This document shows positions 50,546 through 60,527 of a stretch of 64,000 nucleotides of DNA, piece by piece. The notes under the pieces are model-generated. The model saw only the letters and a program-made list of their open reading frames with translations. It did not search any database and was not told where the DNA came from. The stretch covers positions 1,560,001 through 1,624,000 of the forward strand of contig NC_059406.1 of NCBI RefSeq assembly GCF_905220565.1, read 5' to 3'. The position numbers and the translations under genes are program-made. This stretch comes from Melitaea cinxia (taxonomy: Eukaryota > Arthropoda > Insecta > Lepidoptera > Nymphalidae). Numbering within the stretch: the first letter of the stretch is position 1; the number at the start of each line of letters is the position of its first letter.

Positions 50546-53500
50546 ATGAACGATTTGCTTCAATCTCAAATTCACGAGAGTTGCAAATTAGCATTACCTG
50601 AAGGCCTTAAGGATTTGATGAGTGATATTTCTAGAGAGGTGCGGACTTAATGACCATTACAGTTTTGAAGAAGAAAATTCACAAAACCTTTATCCAGCAA
50701 CGAAATATTTTCAGTTTATAGTATTTTAGATAACATTGTTACTTCTATTACTAAAACTATTCATAAACCGGGCAATTACCATGTTTTTTATTTTCATTTT
50801 GCTGAGCTCACAGGATTTCAGTGTTAACTGAAAATATATAATAGCTATATATTTACTGTATAGTCGCAGATAGTAAAGTTATCTTATGACCAAAGTGTAT
50901 ACGTATTTACTTTATATGTTCATAAAGGTTCTTAAGGTTTTTGCGTCTTTTTTTAATTTGTTGCTAAACTTGTTTTACCCAGGTTTTTATTTACAAAGGA
51001 AGGTTGAAAATAACATTAATTTTCAACCTTCTCAATGATAACTAATTCAAATAAATTATGTACGAAAACGTGTCTGTGTGTCTTAAAAATTTTTACTTGC
51101 TACGGGCCACAGCCGTACCGGGCCGGATTGTTACCAGGTAGAATCCAAATTCAAACTATTTCGTGTTTCAAAAACAAAGTTTTATATGTGCCTACATATT
51201 TTATCAAATTTGAAAGAAAGTCACTAAAACTTTGTTGTTTTCTGCATGAAATCATATATATATTATAAGAAACTGGCTAATAATATTTAACGGCCCAGGT
51301 TTTACGAGCTCAACCGCAGAACCTGAACCAATTTATTGCAAATTATCTCGAATCTCTGCTAGAAGTTAGAGAAGCATTGGCGATCGCGTGTCGCATTTGT
51401 AATGAAACGTGTGAATGTTCTTGTGAGTCAGGGCTGAGAAGGGAATTAATGGCTGTAGGGCTGGATGAAGAAGATCTAGACAAAGCTGTTAAAATCATAC
51501 AGAACCATTTAAGAAATTGCTCAGGTAAGCTATGCCGTAGAATGTGTAAGTCGATATAGTAGTACAGTTACTTGTAATAGGTCTTTACCTATATGGAATT
51601 ACCGTTTTTGATGAACTTTTTTCTATATTTTTTATTTTTATTATTCAAAATAATTACTCATGGAATCAATGCATATTTGCCAACTTAGTGGTAACTTATT
51701 GATGCCTTTCTTAAAAAACTCTGCTGGACGGGAGGCAACAAACTCTTCAAAGACATTTTGTTCTGCGTCTCGGGTTTTGAATTTTTTCCCGCCAAAAAGT
51801 TATCCAAATTCTGGAAAAAGTGGAAGTCTGTAGGAGCAAGATCCGGTGAGTACGGTGGATGACGGAGAACTTCCAGCCCCAGCTCTTGTAACTTGGAGAC
51901 CATCTGCTGTGCAGTATGAGGTCGCGCGTTGTCGTGCAGGAGCCGCGGGGCCAAGCGATTGTCCAAAGCTGGTTGGAGAAGTGCGAGTTTCCCCATTATT
52001 GCATTTAGTTCTTCACAATACACAGTAATGCTCATACCGTTTGGTAAGAAGCTGTGATGAAATACACCGACGCTAGATCACCAAACAGTTACCATTACTT
52101 TCTTAGGGGTCATTTTTCGTTTAGGGCATTGTTTAGGTACTGAACCAGGATCTGACCAACTAGCTGAGCGCATGCAGTTGTCGAATAGAATCCATTTTTC
52201 GTCACAAGCAACAATGCGATTCAATATGCCTTCGTTTGTGTGTCTGTTGAGCAGTGCAAGGCACGTCTCGACGCGTATTTCGCACTGACGTTCATTCAAA
52301 TCATGAGGCACCCGTTTGTCGAGCTTCTTTACCTTGCCAAATTGACGCAAATTGACCAATATTATTTTAGTGTTAACTTCGAAAGCTGCTGCTAATTCAG
52401 CTGTAGTTTGAGAATCATCAGCCTCCACAATCGCCTTTAATTCGTCATTGTTGACCAACATTTTCGGCCGACCACGTGGTTCATTTCTTAGGTCAAAATT
52501 TCCGGAACGAAAGCGAGCAAACCAATAACGGATGGTACGATCGCTAGTAGTGTTCGCACCGTAAACGTCGGCGTCGTTGATGTTGCTTACCGCTTTTGCC
52601 GCTTTGCTACCACGACGGAACTCATACTCCATAATCACTCGAATTTTTAACATATCCATGATGACGAAAAACGTACAAATGCGATGTAAACAGAACGCTA
52701 ACCATTAACCAAATGACTAATTATAAAAAAAGAATTCTATATTTTTAAAATAAAAATAATTTGACATTCGAGTTCTTAGCGAATTTTTGTTTTAGTTTTG
52801 AAATAGCCAGTACGACGAAACGGCAATTTTATAGGTAAAGACCTAATATTAATAAAACATCAAACTCTCAACACTCCAGAAAGATGATATGATTATGTTT
52901 ATCTATTTATTGAAGAATCCTTACAAAAACATAAAAACCAACCAACCATTACAAATAAATAAAAAAATCGGGAAGAAAGTATACAAAATTTAATAAATAA
53001 ACCTTAAGTTAAAACTATTTATTTCATCATTCCAGCCTATACAGTCCACTGCTGGACATAGGCCTCCACAAGTTTACGCCAAAAATAACGTGAACTCATG
53101 TGTTTTGCCCATAGTCACCACGCTGGGCAGGCGGGTTGGTGACCGCAGGGCTGGCTTTGTCGCACCGAAGACGCTGCTGCCCGTCTTCGGCCTGTGTGTT
53201 TCAAAGCCAGCGGCTAGATGGTTATCCCGCCATCGGTCGGCTTCTTAAGTTCCAAGGTGGTTGTGGAACCTTGTTATCCCTTAGTCGCCTCTTACAACAC
53301 CCACGGGAAGAGAGGGGATGGCTAAATTCTTTAGTGCCGTAGCCACATAGCACGACTATTTATTTAGAAGTCAATATTTATAATGCACATTTCATATGAT
53401 ACAGTGAATGAACCAAGTATCTTTATAAAATTGATGGAGAAAGTCAATATTGACGAATTTTATATACCATCAATTCAAGAAGCTATCCAGAGGGCTTTTA

Positions 53501-56247
53501 AGCGACAGAATCTACAAAATATCAAAAGTAACGTAAGTAAATTACAATGAAGTTGACTATACTCTTATTTGCTATAACCTAATATATAAAATTTTCGTGT
53601 CGCGGTGTTTGTAGTTAAACTCCTCCAAAACGGCTTAATCGATTCTCATGAAATTTTGTGTGCATATTGGGTAGGTCTGAGAACTCATCGATCAATCAAT
53701 CGAACAACATCTATTTTTCATCCCCCTAAATGTTAAGGGTAGTCCACCCCTAAATTATTTTTTTTTTTTAATTTTTAGATAAATTATTTATTTTTTATTT
53801 TTTTATGATACAACATTAAAAAATACATACAACCCTAAATTTTCAACCCTCTACATTCAACCCCTATGCTTAAATAGCATTTAGCGGTAAGACGACGTTT
53901 GCCGAGTCAGCTAGTAGTGGTATAAAAATACTGATGCAATCAACTAAATGACAAAACGTGCTTTTTTACATAATTTTTTTTATTTATCAACATGTTGTGT
54001 AAAATTTGTTTCAAAATATTAATTTATTTCGAAAACACATGCGCATTGATAAAATTCTATTGCATTAGTTTGCGTACTCATATGGTCTTTTGTTAATTTT
54101 TTTCTCTTTTCTTTACAAATTTCAAATTTCCTTTACAAATTATACGCTGTGTGGCTAGGGCAGTAAAGAATATAGCCACCACCTCTCTTCCCGTGAGTAT
54201 CGTCAGAGGCGATTAAGGGATAACACAGTTCCACTAACACCTTGGAACTTACAAAGCTGACCGATGGCGGGATAACCATCCAACTACTGGCTTTGAAATA
54301 CACAGGCCGAAAACGGGCAACAGCGTCTTCGGAAGCCAGCCCTGCGGTCACCAACCTGCCTGCCCAGCGTGGCGACTATGGGCAAAACACACGAGCTCAC
54401 GCCATTTTTGGCGCGAACATGTGGAGGTCTATGACAAGCAGCGTACTGCGATAGGCTGAAATGATGATGATGGTGATGAGTGATTAAAACTGATCATTAT
54501 CAACAAATATAGCTCTTAGTGTGTTAAAATGGGAACGTGTGAGAAATGGATGACTTTTGCAAAATACGATTTTATTCGTTAACCTTCTACTTTACGTATA
54601 ATCTTTGAAATAATAACATAAAATTATTTTCAGTACTTACAAAATGATCACTATGTTGAAGCAAAAACAGCGGTTCAACATACTATGCAAATATATAAAA
54701 GCAAACCTGAGGTAAACCCGTGATTTATTCGTAACTTTTCCTTATAAAATTATTATTGCAGTGATCGGGTCATACGAATCGGCAACCAAATTTTAGTCAT
54801 TGTGCAAGTTTTGTTTTTTATTTTTAACTAGCTGACCCGGCGAACTTCGTATCGCCTAACAGTCGATTCTTTAATTTTATTAAATTTTTTTTTAGAATTT
54901 TTCTCTCCGTAAGAACCATCCTCGTACTTCAAGGAATATTTTAAAAAAAGAATTAGCGAAATCGGTCCAACCGTTCTCGAGTTTTGCGCTTAGCAACACA
55001 TTCAGCGACTCATTTTTATATTATAGTTTATTACGTTTATATTTTTTAATTCTATTTCAAATTATTTTTTAAATTCTAAATTGAAATCAAAGTGAAAGGA
55101 CAAATGCTGTCACTTTAAATGTATATTACATTAGCGTTACGTTACAAATTTTATTTTATTTTTCAGACAGCGGAATTAAATATTTTGACGCATCTAAAAC
55201 CATGTAAGCACTATTAGCTATTTCAATACATACCGCTAATTATGATAAAGACGGCAATATTACTGTATTTTTTCCAATAGTTCTGCATCACGTCTTATTA
55301 TTACTATAATTTTACGTTGATACGGCAGCAATATCAAAAATAAACGAAATAACAGTCTCAGTTTTATTTTGTGCCTTATTTAAACTAAGAAAAGACCTAG
55401 ACAAATAACAAATAACAAAACAGATAAGCACAAATAATCTTAGAAGATTTTAATTTAATTTATTAGGTTATTATAGCCTTACTTATTATATATATATATA
55501 TTATTATAGGTTGACTTTCTGAATTAACAAAATTTGGAAATTGAAACGGTATTAGATTAAGCCGTGATAAAAATAATTTATCATATAACACAGTTCCACT
55601 AACACCTTGGAACTTACAAAGCCGACCGATGGCGGGATAACCATCCAACTACTGGCTTTGAAATACATAGACCGAAGACGGGCAGCAGCGTCTTTGGTGC
55701 GACAAAGCCAGCCCTGCGGTCACCAACCCGCCTGCCCAGCGTGGTGACTATGGGCAAAACACATGAGTTCACGCCATTTTGCACTTCTTTATGTATATAA
55801 ACTGAACTGGATTGTACAGATACACTCAAATATAAAATATTTTTAGGCCTTAATATATCCTCAAGTTCTTCTACTAAAACATATGATGCAACGCCGAAGT
55901 TTGAAGCTGATGATTTTGAACCAAAGACCGATCAATGTCTAAGAGCTTCACTTAACACCAGCATTGAAAACGAGTCTGAAAATATTAATGATGAAGATTT
56001 AAATTTGGAAATAAATGATTTACGAAATACAGAAAAATATATTTCTAATGATGATTATAATAAAGATGGTGATGTGTATGGTAATGATGAAATTAATCAC
56101 TTATCACATAAGGGTGATCCCTGTGTTTCGGAAATTGAAAATATCATAGAACAAGTTATTGATGATGAATCAGAAAATGAATCAATCTTTTCTTTAATTA
56201 ATGAATCTTTAACAACCAGTGATGATAGTATCGATGAAGACTTGTAA
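50546..56247 (+). CDS. RIIa-domain paralogue lacking the IQ motif
   Basis: Six exons, 50546-50638, 51299-51524, 53405-53532, 54634-54711, 55167-55203 and 55847-56247, total 963 nt and 320 residues with phase kept throughout. The N-terminus MNDLLQ and the RIIa domain (about 17-58: LPEGLKDLMSDISRE then VLRAQPQNLNQFIANYLESL) match the upstream gene. Introns 1, 2, 3 and 4 fall at the same places in the same phases (0, 1, 0, 0). A cysteine cluster (C62, C65, C69, C71, C73) follows the RIIa domain. Where the neighbour has its IQ motif this protein has only TAELNILTHLKP, which keeps the flanking LKP but not the IQ core. The last exon is long, Asn/Asp/Glu/Ser-rich and acidic. A flagellar AKAP-docking role is inferred from the family. 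Introns are full of repeats, including a mariner. Confidence 0.75.
51580..52843 (-). mobile_element. mariner transposon in intron 2 of the RIIa paralogue
   Basis: A 1.26-kb element bounded by TA dinucleotides. Its ends, GGTCTTTACCTATA and TATAGGTAAAGACC, are exact inverted complements over 14 bp, and the match continues imperfectly for about 28 bp (aatt(a/g)ccgttt). It carries one transposase gene on the minus strand, opposite to the host gene. Length, TA target site and coding content are those of a full-length mariner. Sequence motifs resemble the cecropia/Hsmar1-type subfamily more than mauritiana (inference from memory of the family motifs). Confidence 0.88.
51641..52659 (-). pseudogene. 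mariner transposase, one nonsense codon and one frameshift
   Basis: Encodes a DD34D transposase: an N-terminal helix-turn-helix part (MDMLKIRVIMEYEFRRG...), the first catalytic Asp in VACDEKWILFD, the second in HDNARPH, and the third in YSPDLAPTDFHFF, with 34 residues between the last two. The frame is broken by a TGA at 52080-52078, where the family has a second Trp after VTVW; the frame itself continues. A second break, a one-base shift, lies near 51710 in a T run just before the C-terminus, after which the usual family ending can be read in another frame down to TAA at 51643-51641. Recently active but now defective. Confidence 0.85.
53030..53352 (-). repeat. SINE-like repeat, TGATGA-tailed family
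   Basis: Near-complete reverse copy in intron 2 of the RIIa paralogue. It runs from CAGCCTATACAGTCCACTGC to 'cacccacgggaagagagggg' and 'ccgtagccacatagcac'. It ends about 50 bp before the exon at 53405. Confidence 0.85.
53578..53915 (-). repeat. CTAGCTGACTCGGCAAACG-type interspersed repeat
   Basis: Reverse copy in intron 3 of the RIIa paralogue, running from 'ctaatatataaaattttcgt' to 'acgtttgccgagtcagctag'. It matches 37033-37312 closely. Confidence 0.7.
54151..54475 (+). repeat. SINE-like repeat, TGATGA-tailed family, with tail
   Basis: Complete forward copy in intron 3 of the RIIa paralogue, from 'gtgtggctagggcagtaaag' to 'gcgataggctgaaatgatga' with a TGATGATGG tail. It is more diverged than the copies at 53030 and 55581. 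Confidence 0.85.
54828..55030 (+). repeat. CTAGCTGACCCGGCGAACTT-type interspersed repeat
   Basis: Forward copy in intron 4 of the RIIa paralogue. It contains 'gaaatcggtccaaccgttct' and ends in an AT-rich stretch. Confidence 0.6.
55581..55780 (+). repeat. SINE-like repeat, truncated at both ends
   Basis: Forward fragment from 'cacagttccactaacacctt' to 'catgagttcacgccattttg', in intron 5 of the RIIa paralogue, about 65 bp before its last exon. Confidence 0.8.
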
Positions 56248-56252
56248 ATAAA
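56247..56252 (+). terminator. Polyadenylation signal overlapping the stop codon
   Basis: The TAA stop (56245-56247) shares its last base with an AATAAA (56247-56252). If used, the transcript has an extremely short 3' UTR. Confidence 0.45.
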
Positions 56253-57760
56253 AGGAAAAACAATTGTTTTAGGTTTTTATTTAAAATTTACTGTGTCTTA
56301 TCGACTAATCGTAGGACAGATAGACGAATTTGCTAAATATATATTTATATATATATTTTTTTTTTTTGGTAAACAATGTTTAAAAATAATTTCTACAATA
56401 AAGCATTTTACAAATTTAGTAGTTTAATACCTTCAATTTAAAATATAATCAACATTTTTACACCAACATAGTTACAAACTAAAGAAAATAATGTGAAAAT
56501 CAACAAGTGTTTAGTAAAATAAAATATTTAGACGTGATTTTACATAAATATTACAAAAGTCGAGTATTCACTTGGTTGTATTTAGTTTAATATCATACAA
56601 AATTACGCTAAGAAATGTTATTACTACAAGTTTTACGTAAAATCGTACCTAAGATTTTTTCATCGAATAAATCGGATTTATTAAAGTGACAATTATGTAT
56701 TAACCGTTTTATTTAATATAGACCTATTATAGATTTAACTAAGAAATATATCAGTAGAAATCACAGTTTATCTCGATAAATACTAAAAACAATTAATATA
56801 ATTATTAAAATCGTATTTAAAAGAATATGTTTCCGAGGGAGGTAACAATAGCAGAGCTGTCAATTTTTTTGGTAAAATCTTAAAAAAACACTAAATAGAC
56901 TAGCGGAGTTGCTATTAATAAATAATATTTATTGTTCGTCATTTACAATAAAAGTAACCTAATAATTAATTTCTTTATACAAAAAAAAAATATAATAAAA
57001 TAACTTTAAACGTTATATTAAAATTTACTATTACATAATTATTAATAAAAGCTTAATCTAAAAATCTTAAATATATATAGAACCTTGAGCGACCGAAAAT
57101 TCCAGAGATCTCTTCAAACATACTTTGGTATAATCCAATATCAAGGCCAAACATATGCTACTTTCATTTATCTATATTTTTTTTAATTAGAAAACAAATG
57201 AACTTGAAGACAAAAGTGAAATTGTTTTCTGTCACATTGTTAATTACCTGTGCAAGTGAAACTACATTGCCCGTAATAAAAATTAATTAGTCTTAATTAT
57301 TTAAAAAGTAAAATTAAAATATATTTTTTTACGTTAAAATCAGATCAATATTATGCACCAGGTAAATAATATAACTTATAGAAAGCACCGGTGTACATTA
57401 CATACTTACGATAAAAGAAATTCCTATTTTTTATCTGGTAATACAAATCATACTAAAACACTTTTAATACACTAAAATTTAATGATTAATCTTACCATTG
57501 ATATGTACTCAAAATATTTATTATGCATTCTAATACAATGAAGCAATTACTAAAAAACTACTTACCTTATCAATAACATTTTACTTTATATAGTTGCATG
57601 GTAAAGTTAAAAGGCAATAATAATCTATATTCATAAATACTCCGTGCTTATATACTATTTTTCTTAAATATATTATGTCATCTAACTTCCAGTATAAAAA
57701 ATGTGTCATGTGTTGGCCAGAGAACTTACTATATTAGTAAAATTAATTCGTTTTCACAGA
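56253..57760. other. AT-rich non-coding interval
   Basis: Very AT-rich sequence with a short TA/T-rich run at about 56338-56366 and no recognisable repeats. The only coding hint is the weak minus-strand candidate exon at 57053-57157. It should include the space between two convergent genes, the RIIa paralogue and the phosphatase. Confidence 0.5.
57053..57157 (-). other. Weak candidate terminal exon of the phosphatase gene
   Basis: After an AG at 57159-57158 a 35-codon frame in the right phase (0) to follow the phosphatase exon reads HMFGLDIGLYQSMFEEISGI and on to a TAA at 57055-57053. Against it, the sequence before the AG lacks a pyrimidine tract, and a frame this short can be open by chance. 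I list it because no better downstream exon is visible before the next gene. Confidence 0.25.
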
Positions 57761-57767
57761 GAAGAGG

Positions 57768-57968
57768 CTAGGCTTTAGATTAAGAACCGTCATTTTAAAG
57801 TTAGATAGGTTAGGGTTATTTTTTTTTTGTAACGAAATTATGTCGATAGACGATCTAATTTGGAAATTAGATAGGTTAGGGTTATTTTTTTTTAACGAAA
57901 TTATGCCGATAAACGGTCAAATTTTGAGCTTAGATAATTCGACGGTTCTTAATCTAAAGCCTTACCCT
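57768..57968. mobile_element. 201-bp MITE with GGCTTTAGATTAAGAACCGTC termini and internal tandem
   Basis: Inverted termini AGGCTTTAGATTAAGAACCG (plus TC) are exact complements over 22 bp. GAGAAGA flanks both sides (57761-57767 and 57969-57975), a likely 7-bp target duplication. The inside consists of nearly two copies of a 65-bp unit containing 'tagataggttagggttattt' and 'cgaaattatg(t/c)cgata(g/a)acg'. The reverse complement of this unit forms the array at 59892-60135. Confidence 0.75.
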
Positions 57969-58382
57969 GAGAAGATCTTCAAATTGTGTCCATACCTCCA
58001 CCCATCAGTCTGTTGCCGTATTCACTTAGTAACTGTTGGAAAGAAAAATGTTTTATATAGCGATGATATTTATTTAACGATATACTTACATATTCATTAA
58101 TTTTAGGTATGTATAATATGTAGACACGATTATGCTCTCGAATATTATAGACATGTATAATAATTTTTGTTGTACACTGAGAAACAAACTGACTATTTTT
58201 TCATCGCAAGTTTTTCTATGAGTTGTTTATGGTTTTACTTTACAGCTTACATTACATTCGACAAAAAGATTTACCAACACAATCAAGCAATCATTCAATA
58301 ATTAAGGAATTATAATAATATCACCAAAAAAAATTTTCAGATATATACATTTATAAAATTGAACTTTCTTACAACGTAGCAG

Positions 58383-58837
58383 CCTTTTTTTACGAGGGGA
58401 AAATCCTTCATGGACACCCTCCGGCGAGGGAGCACCGGAGTGGAGTCAGACTCTTACTGAATAAAAACCATCCACGTATGAGCAGACCTCCGCCTAAGTG
58501 GGGCCGCGTTAGCTGCACCACCTCGCCCCGGCACCCAGAGAGGGGCGGCACCCACAAGACCACCCCTCCCTACGACTCGTGGGGTCTCAAGCCAGCCGAA
58601 GGTCCCCCGACCCTCCATCTGGCCACCCCACGTAAGAAACGCTCAACCGAATCAGTCTACCATCTGCAGAATGGGGATACATGTCCAGGAGCGTCCCCTC
58701 CAAGCCAGGCAGACCTGACCTCCAACGCCCGCCTGTACGACGTTGGGGGTCAGGTCCGCCCGACCTCCAACGCCGGATCGCACCGAGCAAAGCTCCAGCC
58801 GCCAGCGCGAGTGTGTGAGTGTGTGCCGGTCACTGAC
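58383..58837. repeat. GC-rich repeat-like block beside the phosphatase exon
   Basis: Begins abruptly at 'tttttttacgaggggaaaat', continues 'ctccggcgagggagcaccgg' and 'cccacaagaccacccctccc', and has a local duplication of 'gacctccaacgcc' (about 58717 and 58758). The opening phrase is one I associate with a repeated lepidopteran element, so I take it as a transposon-derived insertion in the phosphatase intron rather than coding sequence. The long frames across it arise from the absence of AT-rich stop codons. Confidence 0.45.
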
Positions 58838-59022
58838 CTTGTACAAGAAGACGTAGTGGTGTCGGTTGGAGAGCGCGTGCGGGCGCTGGTCGCGCAGGCG
58901 GCGCACGGCGCGCGGCACGTCGGCCCGCCCCGCCGCCAGCGCGCGCGCGCACAGCTCGCCAGCGATGAGCGCGCACGAGCGGCCCGCGCCCGACGCGCAC
59001 ACCACCACGCACGGCCGCACAC
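58838..59022 (-). CDS. Protein tyrosine phosphatase domain, single exon
   Basis: A 185-nt minus-strand exon lies between a GTCGCAG| acceptor and an AAG|GTCAGTG donor. It encodes PCVVVCASGAGRSCALIAGE, then an Ala/Arg-rich helix, then RRLRDQRPHALSNRHHYVFL-YK. This is the C-terminal part of a classical PTP domain: the P-loop C-x5-R (C-ASGAG-R) followed by the conserved RxQRP motif and the final YxF helix. The usual His before the catalytic Cys is Val and the Thr after Arg is Ser, so activity may be weak or absent, as in receptor PTP second domains or IA-2-type proteins. The exon is extremely GC-rich for this region. Other exons lie beyond the window or in unrecognised form. The exact PTP cannot be named. 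Confidence 0.7.
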
Positions 59023-59287
59023 CTGCGACAACCGCAACGTTACATATACGTTCATTTTTGTTTCTTTTTCCCCTCAAACACTTCCGAGCACAACGTAAAC
59101 AATTATTATGTTTTAATTGGTAAAGGAGTAAATAAATTTAGATTAGGAAAAACCGAATTTCGGGATCGTAGGGGTAAGGGGGGGAGGGAGGATCGCTACC
59201 CCTGTTACCACTGTCACACTTCGAAACCCCATGGTTATGGAGATATTCATGGTTAAAGTTTTGAGATTAGAAGAAGAATTTCGCAGC

Positions 59288-59560
59288 TTTCACACGTTAT
59301 TTTCACATTTCACAAGCTTTTTTTCACATTTCACACGCTACTTTCACATTTCATACGTTATTTTCACGTTTCATAAGTTATTTTCGAACAGGAGTACGTA
59401 AAAACGATCTCGACTACAAGATCAACAAACGATACAACTTACGTTACTCATGCTCCGTTCCGTAGTTTTCACATGTTATTTTCACATTCCGCACATGATT
59501 TTAATATTTCAAACGTTAATTTAACGTTTTCACACGGTTTTTTAACAAACGATACAATTG
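59288..59560. repeat. Degenerate minisatellite of about 20 bp (TTTTCACATTTCACACGTTA)
   Basis: About five tandem variants lie at 59288-59392, and a second, more decayed block at 59466-59560. The two are separated by 70 bp of unrelated sequence containing 'aaacgatacaactt'; a similar 'aaacgatacaattg' follows the second block at 59548. No coding potential. Confidence 0.7.
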
Positions 59561-59589
59561 ATGTTTAACAATTGAGAGCTAGAGGATTT

Positions 59590-60478
59590 AATCAAAAATG
59601 ACAAGCCGCTTACCGTTTCGCTCCAAAGCAATGTAAGCATAAATTCATTGTTTTTGTTTAAATAACTATACAGGCACAGGTCTAAGACCATACAGCCTTG
59701 TTTCATGTTATGTTTTTTACTTAAATATATTTTTTTTTTATTTATTTACTGTTATATACTCAATATTTCACTTCATTTTATATGACAATAAATAAATAAA
59801 TAAAAAATATATAGTGAAGTGAAAAACATGACATGAATAAAAAAATACCCTAATCTATTTGACTTCAGAAAGGGGTCGTTTATAGGCATAATTCCGTTAC
59901 AAAAAAATAACCCTAAACTATCTAATTTAAAAATTACACCGTTTATCGACATAGTTATGTTACAAAAAAAATAACCCTAACCTATCTAATTTAAAAATTA
60001 CACCATTTATCGACATAGTTTTGTTACAAAAAAAAAATAACCCTAACCTATCTAATTTAAAAATTACACCGTTTATCGACATAGTTTTGTTACAAAAAAA
60101 ATATCCTAACCTATCTAATTTAAAAATTACATTGATACCGACTACAAGACATCTAAAAGAGAGACGTTTTCAAATATTTAAATAATAAAAAATCTCAAAG
60201 ACAATTTACTCTAGTTCTCTGTGACTTGTTTCACCTGTATTCAATATATTTTTATTTTTATTTATTTATTATCATATAAAATGAACTGAAATATTAAATA
60301 TTTTTCGTATATAACAGTAAATAAATAAAAATAAAATATATTTAATTAAAAAACATAGCATGAAACAATGCTGTATGGTATTAGACTTTTGCCTTTACAG
60401 TTATTTCAACAAAAACAATGAATTTATGCTTGCATTGCTTTGGAGCGAAACGATAAGTGGCACGGCATTTTTTTTAAA
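59590..60478. mobile_element. Foldback-like structure: long inverted repeat around a tandem array
   Basis: The left arm (about 59590-59800) and right arm (about 60250-60478) are reverse complements at clearly high similarity over about 200 bp. One arm reads 'cgtttcgctccaaagcaatg' and 'aagcataaattcattgtttt', and the other gives the same on the opposite strand. Between them lies the minisatellite at 59892-60135. Long inverted arms with tandem repeats inside are the layout of foldback elements. The right arm ends about 50 bp before LINE ORF1. Confidence 0.65.
59892..60135. repeat. Minisatellite array, about four units of 64 bp
   Basis: Unit core: AACCCTAACCTATCTAATTT, then 'accgtttatcgacatagtt' and 'tgttacaaaaaaa'. 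The CCCTAA/TCCTAA phrase recurs at 59911, 59975, 60041 and 60104, with spacing varying from 63 to 66 because of the A run. The same unit lies reversed inside the MITE at 57768-57968. Confidence 0.85.
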
Positions 60479-60527
60479 GCATCTATATCTCAGTCATTAA
60501 TCGCGCGTCGTCGTTTGCGAAAGCAAG

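Noticed and set aside
58478..59098. Long plus-strand frame of 206 codons
   Set aside because: It covers a GC-rich repeat-like block and the antisense of the phosphatase exon. The PTP motifs are on the minus strand, and the length follows from the scarcity of AT-rich stop codons.
59892..60135. CCCTAACCTA phrases resembling insect telomeric repeats
   Set aside because: The phrase occurs once per 64-bp unit and is not itself a (CCTAA)n run; the unit belongs to a MITE-related minisatellite.
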